Assembly: GCA_036927565.1 (NCBI GenBank)
Contig: JAYESD010000005.1
Coordinates: forward strand, 99,612,301 to 99,676,300
From: Tuctoria greenei
Lineage: Eukaryota; Streptophyta; Magnoliopsida; Poales; Poaceae
Reading direction: 5' to 3'
DNA length: 64,000 nucleotides
The notes below the pieces were generated by a model. It was not told the origin of the DNA. It ran no database searches and saw nothing but the letters and a program-made list of their open reading frames with translations. Numbering within the stretch: position 1 is the stretch's first letter; each line of letters starts with the position of its first letter. Below are positions 21,735 through 33,262 of this stretch, piece after piece. Both the position numbers and the translations under genes were made by a program.

Positions 21735-22012
21735 TAGCAATTTGGTCAAGTAACCAAAGTGAAAGATAAATTGTTGTCGTTTTAAGTTGCATGGAATTTT
21801 ATTGAGTAACCAAAGCAAAAAAAATTCCATGTCTTTAAGCTATATTAATGTCATTACTGCTGAGTAACCAAAGCGAATGGCATCAATGACATTATTCTTC
21901 TAATTACATAGTAATTTGGTCGAGTTACCAAAGCAAAATATAAATTACTATGTTTTCAGTTGTTCTCAAATGTGGAGTTTTGGTCAAGTAACCAAAGTGA
22001 AAGATAAAACTC
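21735..22012 (+). repeat. Five-hairpin array with conserved loop in copia leader
   Basis: Five imperfect tandem units 54-64 bp apart, each an inverted repeat around the loop core GTAACCAAAGYRAA. Stems are 21735-21744/21769-21778 (10 bp, two G-U), 21790-21800/21821-21831 (11 bp), 21846-21855/21885-21894 (10 bp), 21906-21917/21942-21953 (12 bp) and 21975-21981/22006-22012 (7 bp). Stem sequences differ between units, yet each pairs with its own partner. The loops of units 1 and 5 (21745-21768 and 21982-22005) are identical over 24 nt. The array ends 25 nt before the gag ATG. It looks like a selected RNA structure; a role in packaging, dimerisation or translation is inference. Confidence 0.85.
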
Positions 22013-22036
22013 AACTTTTTCTTATGTTTAATATCT

Positions 22037-22990
22037 ATGCATTCAATCATGATCTTGTCTTTTGATTACGAAGGTTCCTCCAATGCGAATTTAGCACTGA
22101 GTTTCATTGCTTCCATTGATCCACTCAATGGAATTGATTATAAGAGATGGAGAGAAAAATTGGAGATTGCATTAGCAATTCTCGAAATCGATTTCGCTCT
22201 CACAACTCCTTATCCTGTTGAACCGGTGGAACCAGTAAGAAATGTTGATGAAACTCAGGAGGCCTTTGCTATGAGGACAAAGGACTATACTAATGAGCTA
22301 TTGGCTTGTGACATAGCCAAAGTTATGTGGAAATAATCAAAAAAGAAATGTTTGATGGTTATTAAGGGCACTATTACTATGACCATTCGAGTAGCAATCT
22401 CAGAATGTGAGACTGTCAGTGAGTACCTCTAAAAGATTGAGAATCAGTTTACTGGTTCTTCTAAGGTTACATGAAGTAATCTTATCAGGAGGCTTGTTAC
22501 TGAAAAGTATTATGGAGGTGGTGTGCGAGGGCACATTTTAAGGATGACAAATATGGCAGCAAAACTTAAGCCTATAGATTTGGGGATTAAGGATGAGTTC
22601 ATTGTGCATCTCATTTTTGCCTCACTTCCAAAGTAATTTGAGATATTTGTCATCAACTATAACTTTCAGCTTGAACAATGGAACGTAGAAAAAAATCATT
22701 GATATGTGTGTTCAGGAGGAAGAGAAGATTAATTCCCTTCGTGGTAATGATTCCATTAACTATGTGAAGGGAAAAAGTAAGACTCAAAAGAATTATTCAT
22801 CTAAGCAATATATTAATAATCATGGTACTTCTTACCATGATAAAGAAGAGGGTAAGGTTCCACAAAGCCATCCTTACCATAAGGATGTGAAAGTGGAGAA
22901 AGATCAGTGCTCTTTTGTTTAGACAAAGGTCACCATCAGAAGGATTGCATAGGCTTCCTTAAATGGTGTTTCAAAAATGGTGATGATTTT
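22037..22990 (+). pseudogene. gag: copia gag (UBN2-type) with broken zinc knuckle
   Basis: Copia-type Gag. Likely start is the ATG at 22037 or 22049, just after the hairpin array. The N-terminus has DPLNGIDYKRWREKLEIAL, a pattern of plant copia Gag (UBN2-like family). Stops follow at 22336 and elsewhere, and later parts run in other frames (KLKPIDLGIKDEF, VQEEEKINSLRG). The CCHC knuckle at about 22906-22949 (FCLDKGHHQKDC) has lost its first Cys to a one-base shift. It would coat element RNA in virus-like particles if intact. Confidence 0.8.
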
Positions 22991-23390
22991 GTAAACTTTG
23001 TTGATGAATCCCTGCTTTTAGATTATACACCATCTACTTGGTGGATTGACTCAGGTGCCACTTTGCACGTTTGCAATTTGTTGCAGGGGTTAAATATGAG
23101 GAGGAACCTAGAAAGACGGGAAAGGGTCATTAAAGTTGTTGATGGCCATGAAGCTGAAGTGAAAGCCATTGGAGATTATCCATTAGTATTAAGAAACAGC
23201 TTTGTACTTACACTTCAAGATGTATTATATGTACCCTTTTTGAGTAGAAATTTGATTTCAGTATCATTCTTAGATGATAATGGTTATGTATGACAAATTG
23301 GCAAAGACGGATGTGTAATTAAGTTTGAATATAACCGTTGAAAACTCATTTCTACTACGTTTGAACATAACCGATCAATGCGCTATCCAG
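22991..23390 (+). pseudogene. pol: copia protease and start of pre-integrase region
   Basis: Aspartic protease with the copia active-site block WWIDSGATLHVCN (DSGAT at 23048-23062 is intact). It is followed by the family segments VLYVPFLSRNLISVS and FLDDNGYV. A TGA ends the frame at 23293, and a short continuation (GKDGCVIKFE) precedes loss of homology. In Ty1/copia order integrase would follow; it is missing. Confidence 0.82.
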
Positions 23391-23506
23391 GATTGACTAG
23401 TCTTCACTAACTTCAAATTTTGATCATGTTAATAGCCATTTCGTAACTTGATCTGAATACCAAAGTTAAGTTAACTTCCTTTTTTTCCAACGAATCTTCA
23501 TTTACC
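23391..23506. other. Left flank of element Y, probably chromovirus X leader
   Basis: Short AT-rich stretch ending ATTTACC (23500-23506). The same 7 bp follow the right LTR of Y at 38822-38828, so this DNA was joined to 38829 before Y inserted. It is therefore assigned to the leader of X. Confidence 0.6.
23500..23506. repeat. Target duplication candidate of Y, left copy
   Basis: ATTTACC directly before the left LTR end (23507). The identical 7 bp are at 38822-38828. Ty3/gypsy elements normally duplicate 5 bp, so two of the bases may match by chance. Confidence 0.65.
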
Positions 23507-26500
23507 TGTGAGGATCGGGGTCCACACATTCCAGGAATCGCGAAGGGTGGTGTCGTGCGATGTGGCACCCAACAGCACACACGAAAAGAATATGACAAAA
23601 TACAAAGTTTTATTTATATAAACAGCAGAAGTCTTTTACAATACTTAATATACAGCGGAAGTAATATTCATAGCTAAACTCTCAACCTTGCTATGCAAAA
23701 GTATAGTCGTCCAGCCCGCGGACGCTGCACACTAGCAACACACAAGTTTACGACGGCGTGCAGGGCTCCAATTCGGTGGTATACCCCGACAGGGGCATCG
23801 CCTCATCTTCGGGCCCTTCCTCATACGTCTCACCTGCAAACAACTTAATATAGCAACCGTGAGCACGGAGGCTCAGCAAGACTTAACCGTCTCACCTAAA
23901 CATGGAACCCTACATGCAGAGATACTTAACATAGGAATAGATATTGACGTAAATGACTCGCCTACATGTTGATCCTTAATTTTTCAAGTTATTAACAGAA
24001 GCTTACAATTTTAATAAAGTAACTTTGGTGAGCATATTTGACAGCAATAAAAGTTTCAAAACAATTATAATTCAATACATAATATTCTCCTGACTTCTTC
24101 AGTATTTACTACGTCACAGCATAGTGAACAAGCGGTACTCAAATAACCGCGAGGGACGATGATTGCAATCAGAAAAAACCCGAATAACACATCACGTACA
24201 CCCGTGCCTAAGGAGCGTGCCGTGCTCCTCACCACTTCATATGCAACAACCTTTCACTAGAAACTCAAACGCCGAAACGGTCCCACCATCACGGGCACAA
24301 GGTCCCCGCATGGAGCGTGTATTTGACTGCTGGCCGATTTACACCTTGCTACCCTCAACCAACCCCTATCAATAGTGGGCTATGCCTCGACATCCAAGTT
24401 ATCGAGTTACAATGGTTTCCTGGGTTCCATATGACCAGTATGCATCCAGTACTGTTCAAACTTGACCAGTAGGGCCGCACACGGATCGGTCCTCAATCGA
24501 CACAAGCAGGGCTACGCACGTGAGACCACGTCTCGCTGCATCCTACCCACTGCTCGGTCCCAATTTCACATTTCCAAACCCTTCTTTGATTCAATTCATC
24601 CCGTGTGATAAAATTCTATCTCGCGAGTGGATTCCAACTACTCGACTTCTACCGGATTCCTATAAACATTAGCATGGCATTTTCTACTTGTCAAGCTCTA
24701 GACCTACCCAATACTCCATGGGATTTGTGGTTCATGCAAGTGGAGTAACAAGCACCTTAGCCCTAATGCACAAAACTCATCCTAGACATAAGTGATACAA
24801 ATAGAAAATTTGAAATAGCACTTAAATGCAAACCGGGGCATTCCTGGCTGTGAGTCAAAGAGATTGTTAGCTTCTGGAAGAATACTGTCCAAAGGCTCCG
24901 GCTCCTCCTCGATTTCGGTTACTATATGATATGCAATATATAAAGTACATGAGTGATATTGAAACTATAGAAAAGATCTTATAAACATTGATCAGGTATG
25001 TAAATGATTTTAATTGGCCTTGCGATTTTTACAGCTGACACTAGGTTCTATGAGGAAGATCTGGACCAAAATTGGAGACGTTCAAGGAAGCTTATTGTCT
25101 CTAAAATTCCAACAATTAAAAGGCTTCTCTGAATTTTGGTTTTAGTTCTGGAGCTTTTTCATGGTTAACAGTGGATGATATTGGTACAGTAGGTTCTTCT
25201 GGTTCTCGTAAAATTTGTTTCACATTTTTCTGAGCTTTCTACAAGGAGAAACTGATTTTACAAGTTTGGGGAAAATGTTGAAAAGGTTTCTGGGCATTTT
25301 CCATTTTTCAATTGACATAGGTGATTTGAACTCTATTTGGTCATGTAAATGAAGTCTAATGATCTTGAAATTTTTACTGGAGATCAATTGTGTTTTTAAG
25401 AGTGTTCTGACCAAAATTGGGAATTTTCCAATAAATAGAACAGGAGAATTAATTTCCCAAGAAGTTATATAAAGGAATTAATTATGATAATTCTGTTATT
25501 TTCATGTCCAACAAGTTGCAACACTGCAAATTTTGGATCAAGGGGAGTCTACCAGAATTTATTTGTAATTTTTTGAGCAAATCTACTAGGAGTAATAGAT
25601 TTTTGAAGTTTGATTGAAATCTGGAATTATTTTCCAATGGAAAAGTTTAAATAATCAGCCCGGCCCCACTCATTTAAAATGGGCCAATCAGATCTGGGCC
25701 GCACCGAGGGCCATGCGGTTAACCCGAGCAGCCGCACCAGATCCGAAGGCCACAGCTGATGCGGTTGAATGAACCGCTGACAGGTGGGGCTCGCCGGTCT
25801 TCGTCTACCTCCCGACGCGGGCGGTGCTCCTCGCCGGAGCAGCGGCGGCGCGCGCCGGACTCGCTGCGTTGACCTTCTTTCAGCTCGGCCGTGACCGTCT
25901 AGCCCTAAAATCGGGCGTGCTACATGCTGGTGAGGTCCAATCGTGACGGCGATGACCGGAGGTGAGCGTACGACGGCGGCGGCAGAGCTAGGGTTTCGGC
26001 GATGGTTGGAATCGCTTGGAAATGGCGCAAGAAACTCGGGTAAAGGCTGTGAATGTTCCTGGGGGCATGAGGAAGGTGACCATGGGGAGAAAAAGGGATG
26101 GAATCGCCGGCAAAGTCGATTTGGATGGTGGACCGACGGGATTCTCCATGGCGGCGGGGAAAACTTGAATAGATCAGCCTTTCGTCGATGGTTTCCACTG
26201 ATTCTTGGCAGAGGGGTGCACTAGGAGATGGTGAGCATACTACCTCACTGGATTAAGGTCCGATTCTACCTAGAAACAGAGTCGAAGTGAAGACCTAGTA
26301 TCCTTGTTACAAACTTGACGTTGGGAAAACCGGAAATACCGACGTTATACGCTATGACAAGCTGCAAAATTTTCCAGGCATCCTCAGTGAGAAAATACGC
26401 ACCACTTTTCTGTTGATGGTCAGGCACGCTATGGCTTGTATCGTCGGCGCGATGGAGAGACAGAGGCGATCGTCGGGCTCCACTTTAATGGCGGCGACAA

Positions 26501-27326
26501 GACTTCAAAATACCACTCATATAAGCAGAGAATCAAGAAAGAGAATGGATGGGAAGGAAGAGCGACATGTTAAGCCACCTTTTGCTGTTGGGAGCACTGC
26601 GAATCCTTGCGTCGTTTGGCCGGAACGTCGAGAATCGCGGTGGCGATGCGGTGCAGCGGCGGGAGAGGAAAAACAGAGGAGAGCGTGTGGGTGTGTATCC
26701 ACTTCTACCAGAGGAGTGAAGATAAGGTTTGGGGAGGAGTAGATGGCACGCCATGATGTAGGCAGGCGAGCAGCTCGCTGGCGTGGTGCATGCCGTGCGG
26801 TGTCGAGCAGAGCGGCGGTGAAAAAACGGCGTACAGAGCACTCAGGTATGTGTTTCACTGTCCAATGAGCCCCACTGCTCCCCTCAAGTCAATCCTTCTC
26901 TGGTAACTTAATTCCACCACCTAGAATTGTCCAAAAATTCCAGATTTTTTTGGAGAGGCCAATTCAAATGTGTAGATTCAGATTCTGGAATTTGATTTCA
27001 GAATTGGTGAAGTTTCAGATGGATTTCAAATTCAAATTTGAATTTGAATAGAATTCAATGTACCCATTGAATTAAATAGAATTTGAGCTCCAAATTTTAT
27101 GAAAATTGACATGGATGCTATTTGGAATATTTGGAAGCTTATTGTGCATTCAAATGTTTATTTTGGAAAAGTTTGAACAGGAGCATGGTTTGAATTTTTT
27201 GAATTCCCTCAATTGAGGTTTAATTTGGTTTGAATTTTTTTCGGATTCCAATTTGATTTCTTTTTCCCATCCCAATTTTTGCATCTCCCATCTGAACTTT
27301 GCACTAAGAAATTTTGGGCTTTTACA
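23507..27326 (-). repeat. 3' LTR of chromovirus Y (3,820 bp)
   Basis: Minus-strand ends TGTAAAAG (at 27326) and ...CCTCACA (at 23507). Alignable along its length with 35008-38821. A GC-rich section at about 25780-26860 has short ORFs on both strands, also present in the other LTR. No host gene homology was recognised in it. Confidence 0.93.
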
Positions 27327-27339
27327 TTCCTCCCCCCTT
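27327..27339 (-). other. Polypurine tract of Y
   Basis: Minus strand AAGGGGGGAGGAA immediately before the 3' LTR start TGTAAAAG. Confidence 0.9.
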
Positions 27340-27389
27340 AAAAGAATCTCGTCCCGAGATTACAAATAAAAGAGATGGAAGTAAAAATA

Positions 27390-28799
27390 TTACCGGATAT
27401 AAGATGATAATAAATCCGGATAGTTTGATTGGAGATAATTCTTGCTTTTCCATGTCGCTTCCTCAGCAGTATGGTTGCTCCACAAGACTTTGTAGAAGCA
27501 CAAAGTCCGGTTTCTTGTGGTGCGAGTCTTTTCATCGATAATACGGATCGGATACTCAGAATAAGTGAGATCCTGTTGGAGAGCTTCAATGTCTTCAGTG
27601 CGGATTTCAGCGGAAGATTTAAGACACTTCCGCAGCTGAGAGATATGGAATACATTATGAACTCCAGCAAGTGATGCCGGTAACTCCAAACGATAGGCCA
27701 CGGGTCCGCATTTTTCCATGACGGTGAACAGACCGATGAATCTTTGAGCATGTTTTCCCTTCACTGCGAAACGACGAATCCCTTTTATCGGAGAGACACG
27801 GAGATAAATGTGGTCTCCAATGTCGAAGTGGAGAGGTTGATGTCTTTTATCCGCATAGCATTTTTGACGACATTGAGCAGCCTTGAGATTTGCTTGGATC
27901 ACTCATACTCGTTCTTTGGCTTCATTCACAAGATCAATTCCGTATATAACTCGCTCCCCAAACTCACACCAGTTGAGTGGTGTGCGACATTTCCGGCCGT
28001 AGAGAGCTTCGTACGGCGCCATCTTGATGCTAGCTTGATAGCCGTTGTTATATGAGAACTCCGCCAACGGTAAATGATTATCCCAATTTTTACCGTAGTG
28101 GATGGCACAAGCGCGTAGCATAGCTTCCAAAACATGATTCACCCATTCAGTTTGACCGTCAGTCTGCGGGTGATATGCGGAGCTTCGGATCAGTTTTGTC
28201 CCCAATGATGTGTGCACTTGCTCCCAAAAATGAGCAACGAACAGCGCACCGCGATCTGAAATAGTCGTCCGGGGAATTCCGTGCAAGCACATGATTCTTG
28301 CAATATATAACTCCGCATATTTCTTGGCAATGTACTTTGTATGTACCAGAATAAAATGAGCTGATTTGGTTAGTCGATCGACTATCACCCAAATCGAATC
28401 ATTCTTGTGGAATGTGAGAGGTAACCCAACAATAAAATCCATACTAATATCCTCCCATTTCCAAGACGGAATTTTTAATGGTTGCGGCTGTCCGGCCTTT
28501 CTCATATGGTCGGCTTTCACCCGCCGACACGTATCACATTTGGATACATACTTTGCAATCTCTCTTTTCATCCGTGTCCACCAAAATCTCGTTTTTAAAT
28601 CTTGGTACATCTTGTTGCTGCCCGGATGAATAGAGTACTTGGATAAGTGAGCTTCGTCTAAGATTTTCTTACGAAGTGTCATATCACGGGGTACCACTAT
28701 ACGGTCTTTGAACCATAGAGTACCATATTCATCACTCCGGAAACACTTCATATCCCCATTCTTCATTCTCCTCCGAATGTGCGACATACCCATGTCTTT
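27390..28799 (-). pseudogene. pol: Integrase with chromodomain, element Y
   Basis: Integrase continuous in one frame except TGA/TAA-type interruptions at 27903-27905 and 28800-28802. N-terminal HHCC finger (SIHPGSNKMY, CDTCRRVK), catalytic core with MDFIVGLP, TISDRGALF and GQTEWVN (D, D, E present), then the C-terminal domain (CYADKRHQPLHFDIGD, VFHISQLRKCL). The chromodomain at about 27393-27545 shows YPIRIIDEK, KVLWSNHTAEEATW and a final aromatic-rich tail. The chromodomain supports assignment to the Tekay-type chromoviruses, which target heterochromatin. Confidence 0.88.
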
Positions 28800-29366
28800 C
28801 TTTTAAGCTTCCATAATCTCCTCTCGTATGGTAGGAATGAGACCAAGTTTATATAATGCTCCATATGGAACTAAGTAAAATATCGGCTCGTCCTGTTCAA
28901 TCGGAGTGATGGACAGATTATTGACGTGGGACTTGCGGCTCAGCGCATCGGCAACTACATTCGCCTTGTCGGGATGGTAATGAACTTCCATCTCATAATC
29001 TTTGATCAGTTCCAACCATCTTCGGTGTCTCATATTCAGCTCCTTCTGAGTGAAGATATATTCCAAGCTCTTGTGATCGGTGTAGAGGTGCACTAGATTT
29101 CCGAGTAAATAGTGCCTCCACATTTTCAAAGCAAGTACCACGGCAGCGAGCTCAAGGTCATGAGTTGGATAATGCTGCTCATGATTTCGGAGCTGCCGTG
29201 ATCCATACGCGATCACGCGGCCTTCTTGCATTAATACGCAGCCAATACCAATGCTAGACGCATCACAATAAAAGTCGAAAGATTTGGTCGTATCCGGCTG
29301 AGCTAGCACTGGGGCTTTTGTGAGATGTTTCACCAAAGCTTGAAATGCATCCTCACATACCTAGCT
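28800..29366 (-). pseudogene. pol: RNase H domain, element Y
   Basis: Open frame 29336-28803 with FDFYCDASSIGIGCVL, RVIAYGSRQL, YPTHDLELAAVV, LYTDHKSLEYIF and HPDKANVVADALSRK, so the catalytic Asp, Glu and Asp are visible. Same frame as integrase; a TAA at 28800-28802 separates them. Confidence 0.88.
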
Positions 29367-30215
29367 TTAAACATATTTAGTCCCCTTTTTCAGCAGATCC
29401 GTCATTGGCTTAGCGATTTTTGAGAAGCTCAGAATGAACCTCCGATAATATCTCGCTAATCCGAGGAGACTGCGAACTTTGTGGACGGACTTTGGAGACT
29501 TCCATTTCAGCACTTGTACAATTTTGCTTGGATCTACAGCGATGCCCTCCACTGAAATAATGTGACCAAGAAATGGTACTTGTTTGATCCAAAACTCATA
29601 CTTGCTGAATTTTTGCATAAAGCTTGTGATCTCGCAATCGTTGGAGCACGATATGCAAGTGTTTTGCGTGTTCTTCTTCTGATTTTGAATAAACCAGAAT
29701 GTCGTCAATGAAGACCACAACAAACTTGTCCAACTCCAGCATGAACACTGAAATAACCAAATACATGAAGTGAGCCTGCGCGTTGGTAAGTCCGAACGAC
29801 ATGACGAGATATTCATAGAGGTCGTATCTCATCGAGAATGCCGTCTTCGGTATATCCTCTGGTCGGATTTTTATTTGATGATACCGGACCGAAGATCCAT
29901 CTTTGAGAATACTTTAGCACCCACTAATTAATCAAATAAGATATTGATGTGCGGTAGTGGATACTTATTTTTGATCATCACAGCATTGAGCGGACAATAA
30001 TCCACACATAGGTGTAACATCTTGTCCTTTTTCTCCACAAATAATGCGGAGCAGCCCCAAGGTGATGAACTTGGGCGTATGAGACATTTGTCCAGTAGGT
30101 CCTTCAAATGCTCCTTCAATTCGGCCAACTCATTTGGTGCCATTTTGTACGGCCTCCGAGAAATAGGCGCGGTTCCCGGAATAAGTTCAATCTTCAACAT
30201 GATGTCCCTATCCGG
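29367..30215 (-). pseudogene. pol: Reverse transcriptase, element Y
   Basis: Starts near 30215 with DRDIMLKIELIPGTAP and RRPYKMAP, then SSPWGCSALFV and LCVDYCPLN, and MSFGLTNAQAHFMYL, FIDDILVYSKS (FIDD 29701-29712) and FLGHIISVEGI. The middle part (about 29832-29612) runs in a different frame from both ends, so there are two offsetting frameshifts, near 29900 and 29607. Part of the fingers/palm junction near 29840-29930 is also degraded. Confidence 0.85.
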
Positions 30216-30624
30216 TGGCATACCCATAAGGTCATCGGCAAAAACGTCCGCATATTCGCGGACCACAGGAATGTCCTCAAGCTTTGTGGCTTCCGTGTTG
30301 TAGGTGGCTAGAATTTCTTGGATAAGGCAGTCTAGAATAAGAGTCTGTGGTTCATGTAGTGGAGAGTTTAGATGGACCAAACGTGGAACGATGTCAAGAA
30401 CAGCACCATGACTCTGCAGCCACGACATCCCTAAGATGACATCGATCTTTTGACCCTCTAATATAATTAGAGAAGTCGGATAGATATTCCCACCCAACTT
30501 AAGTTGTACTTTATGGACTTTCATGTCCGCTGCTATCTTCCCACCCGGAGAGCAAATCAGATATGAACATTTTGTGGGAATGATAGGTAATTGGTATTTG
30601 ATGACATATTATAGGCTAATGAAA
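30216..30624 (-). pseudogene. pol: Protease region, element Y
   Basis: The C-terminal half of a retropepsin domain is recognisable (VILGMSWLQSHGAVLD, in frame with RT). The catalytic DTG-type triad upstream of 30524 is no longer readable; a segment near 30625-30660 reads LFDLYHT where LFDSGATHS-like sequence is expected. Confidence 0.72.
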
Positions 30625-31942
30625 TTATGTGTGGTACAAGTCAAATAATATGATTACGGGATTGTGGAGTAGATAAAATGTACCTGCGAGAATGGGTTCA
30701 ACTTCCGGCACGTCTTCGAGATCTATATGGTGGACGTTGCCGAGTTTTGGTGCTGGTTTCTTGGTATGGTTGCGGGTTTGAACGGCGCCCTGATATGGTG
30801 CTTGCCCGCTGCCTTGATGCTGCTCGGGGCAGTCCCTCACAAAATGCCCGACACGGTCACACGTATAGCATGTGTACTATGTCGGGTTCCCTCCAATCTT
30901 CGGACGGAATCCCGGTGCACGTGGTGGAGGTGGATATGCACGTGGGACCATCCTTTGCTGCTGCTGCTGTTGTGGAGATGGCGGTTGAAAATGTGGCGCG
31001 TTGAAAGATCGACCGTGGAATTGTTGCGGTCACGCCGGTGGCCTCCATCACTGACCGGATGGTGAACGATACACCACGCGGTACTTCTGGGGACCACCAC
31101 TACTGCTGCTCGATGGCGCGCTCCATTTCCTCTTATCAGAAATGAGCTCGTGCTGAGCATCTTCCTGTAGAATCGCGGCATTGACTATGTCAGGGGAGGT
31201 GCCGCGATTGCTCTCTGCGAGTTGGACCTTCATCTTCGGATTCAGGCCTCGGAAGAATATGTCTTGCTTTCTATCTTCCGTCCTCACATACTCGAGTGTG
31301 TACTGCGCCAAGTGGTTGAATGTGTGGGAGTATTCGTGTGCACTCCTCCCGCCTTGCTTTAGTTCCAAGAATTCTTGAAGCTTCCACTTCATTATACCGG
31401 GAGGTATATGGTAGGCGCGGAACGCCTCCCGGAATTCGGTCCAGGTGACCGCATGACCGGCCGGCAGTGAGGCGATGAAGTTCGCCCACCAAGCACCGGC
31501 GGATCCTTGAAGCTGTTGTGCTGCAAACAGCGCCTTCAACTGTTCGGTGCATCGCAGCAAACCGAACTTCACCTCAATAGTGCGGATAAAGTTGTCCGCT
31601 TCCAGAGGCTCCTCGGCCTCCGTGAAGACCGGTGGATGCGTCGCCAAGAAATACGAATACGAGTTTTTTTGGGGCTGGCGTTGCCCATTGTCTTGTCGCC
31701 CCCGCCCCCCCCCCCCCCCTTTGACGGGATGAATTCTGCAGCAACATACGCAGTAACTCGGTTTGCTCATCACGCGAGCCGAGTACTGCGGCCAGAATCT
31801 CCGCGGGCATCCTCGGAGGTTCAGGTGGTGGTGGTGGAGGGACTTATTGCTGTGGTGTCGCAGTTTGCTCCCGGGTCGGTTGTTCATCCTCACGACCCCG
31901 GCTCGAGCCTCCCATCTCGGGCATCGAATGCGTACGCACCAT
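30625..31942 (-). pseudogene. gag: gag, element Y
   Basis: Start chosen at the ATG at 31942 (MVRTHSMPEM), like MVRTRN of copy B. A C homopolymer of about 17 bp, interrupted once upstream (31699-31719), lies where the frame shifts. The retrotransposon-gag domain (FIRTIEVKFGLL, WWANFIASL, FREAFRAYHIP) follows in the frame that is open to 31048. The CCHC knuckle CYTCDRVGHFVRDC lies at about 30826-30870. The downstream segment KLGNVHHIDLEDVPEV is a typical Gag-protease linker. Confidence 0.85.
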
Positions 31943-32302
31943 TCTACATCCACATGAATTAAATTCAGCAACATGTTTGTTTTCTTCATCTATTCCATAC
32001 CATAGTAGTGCAGTTATTGACAATGTGATAATTGCATAACATTCACATATATTGATAAAGTACAAACTTTATACAAGATATATTATCTCATGACCAAGTT
32101 TACAGTAGTGAACTCCAAAATGATGACTCCCTCTATGGAAGTGCATCTCAACTATACTTGGTCTCCATGAGTCATCATACACACCTTGTAATCTTCTACA
32201 CACCCACTCCTATTTATAATATGACACAAACATGGGTACAAAATAAACACGAGCAACCACTAACTATACGTTGCCCCGTGATAGCAGCAGTGCTGCCCCA
32301 TT

Positions 32303-33262
32303 CTACTCCGATGCATTGCTATCGGCATACTCAAGTATCTCCGGATCTTCCTCCTCCTCAGAACCTGAAGGCACTTGCCCACCCATATTCAGCGGCATGT
32401 TATGAGCCGGTGGATACACAACTGGTTGTAATCGTGCTTCGGCCTCAATCAAGTCATCCCGAAGTTGGTCTGCCTCGTACTCCCAATTATGAGCTTCTTC
32501 GATGGCTTCGTCTCGTGCCTCGGTGACTACCAACAGCTGCTCTTGCTGTTGTTGCACCTCCCACTGACTCGCCTGCAGTCCATCATGAGTTTGCTGCAGA
32601 TCCTTGCGAGCTTGCCACAGTTCGGCATGAGCCTTACGCAGTCTAGTGCGAGTGTGTTGCAACTGATCCTCGCATTGATTTAGTCTGTGATTCATCAGAG
32701 CCAGGAACGGACGTAGGTTCTCATTGATTTAATCAAGAGTGTCACCCCGTTCAGTCGCTTGCCTCAAGGCTTCGAATTACTCCTGCAGGATTGCACCTTG
32801 TGCAAGAACCACCATGCTGGATGCAGTGGCATATGTCCCAAGTGTTGTCGAGGTTGTGGTCGCCATATGGTTGATAGGCCTTAACCATACGACGTTGCCA
32901 CTCAAAACCAGCAGCACCACGGACCGGGAGAAGGGCAAACTGTGTCCCAGCCATGGCATCTTGATGAAGCTCGCAAAGCTTCATAAGCACTTCATCCGCT
33001 GCAAAGGCCCACGTGTCCTCCAAACGAGCTCCCTGGATCGTGACCGAAAAAGGAGCCCATCCATAAAAACGCGGACTAGCCGGGATGTCGACCAGGACGG
33101 TACATGACAGTATGCCTCTGTAAACCGCCTCTTGACCCCAATAGCATGGCATCTCTATTAAGCCAAACTGTTGAAGCCCTCACGCAGCATGCTCGGGAAG
33201 CCCGGACAGTTGGCGCATGTGGAGAACACCCAAACGTCCGGCAGTAGCATCACATCAGTCAT
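32303..33262 (-). pseudogene. orf0-like extra ORF upstream of gag, element Y
   Basis: Coding region before gag on the same strand, about 320 codons. ATG at 33262 (MTDVMLLPDVWVFSTC). A one-base shift near 33170 leads into MPCYWGQEAVYRGILSC, FYGWAPFSVTIQG and a Cys/His-rich CHCIQHGGSCTRC. The rest, in another frame, is a predicted coiled coil (RLNQCEDQLQHTRTRL, QQQQEQ) with an acidic tail ending at TGA/TAA near 32303. Stops lie near 32780 and 32728. Rice RIRE3 and RIRE8 are known to have such an orf0; its function is unknown. Confidence 0.68.

Larger units (their letters stand above)
20541..23390 (+). mobile_element. Ty1/copia element, 5' portion
   Basis: Left half of a copia element: LTR 20541-21119, degenerate tRNA-iMet PBS, a 0.9-kb structured leader, gag with zinc knuckle, and protease. 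Integrase, RT, RNase H and the right LTR are absent. Recognisable copia sequence fades near 23390, where leader-like DNA of chromovirus X begins. The right limit is approximate. Confidence 0.82.

Noticed and set aside
21735..22012. Regularly spaced repeats resembling a small CRISPR array
   Set aside because: The context is a plant copia leader. The 'spacers' are not unrelated but form complementary stem pairs on either side of each repeat.
26413..26742. ORFs of about 110 codons in the Y LTRs as genes
   Set aside because: No recognised domain, opposite-strand ORFs of equal length overlap, and both lie inside LTRs. Kept only as a composition finding.
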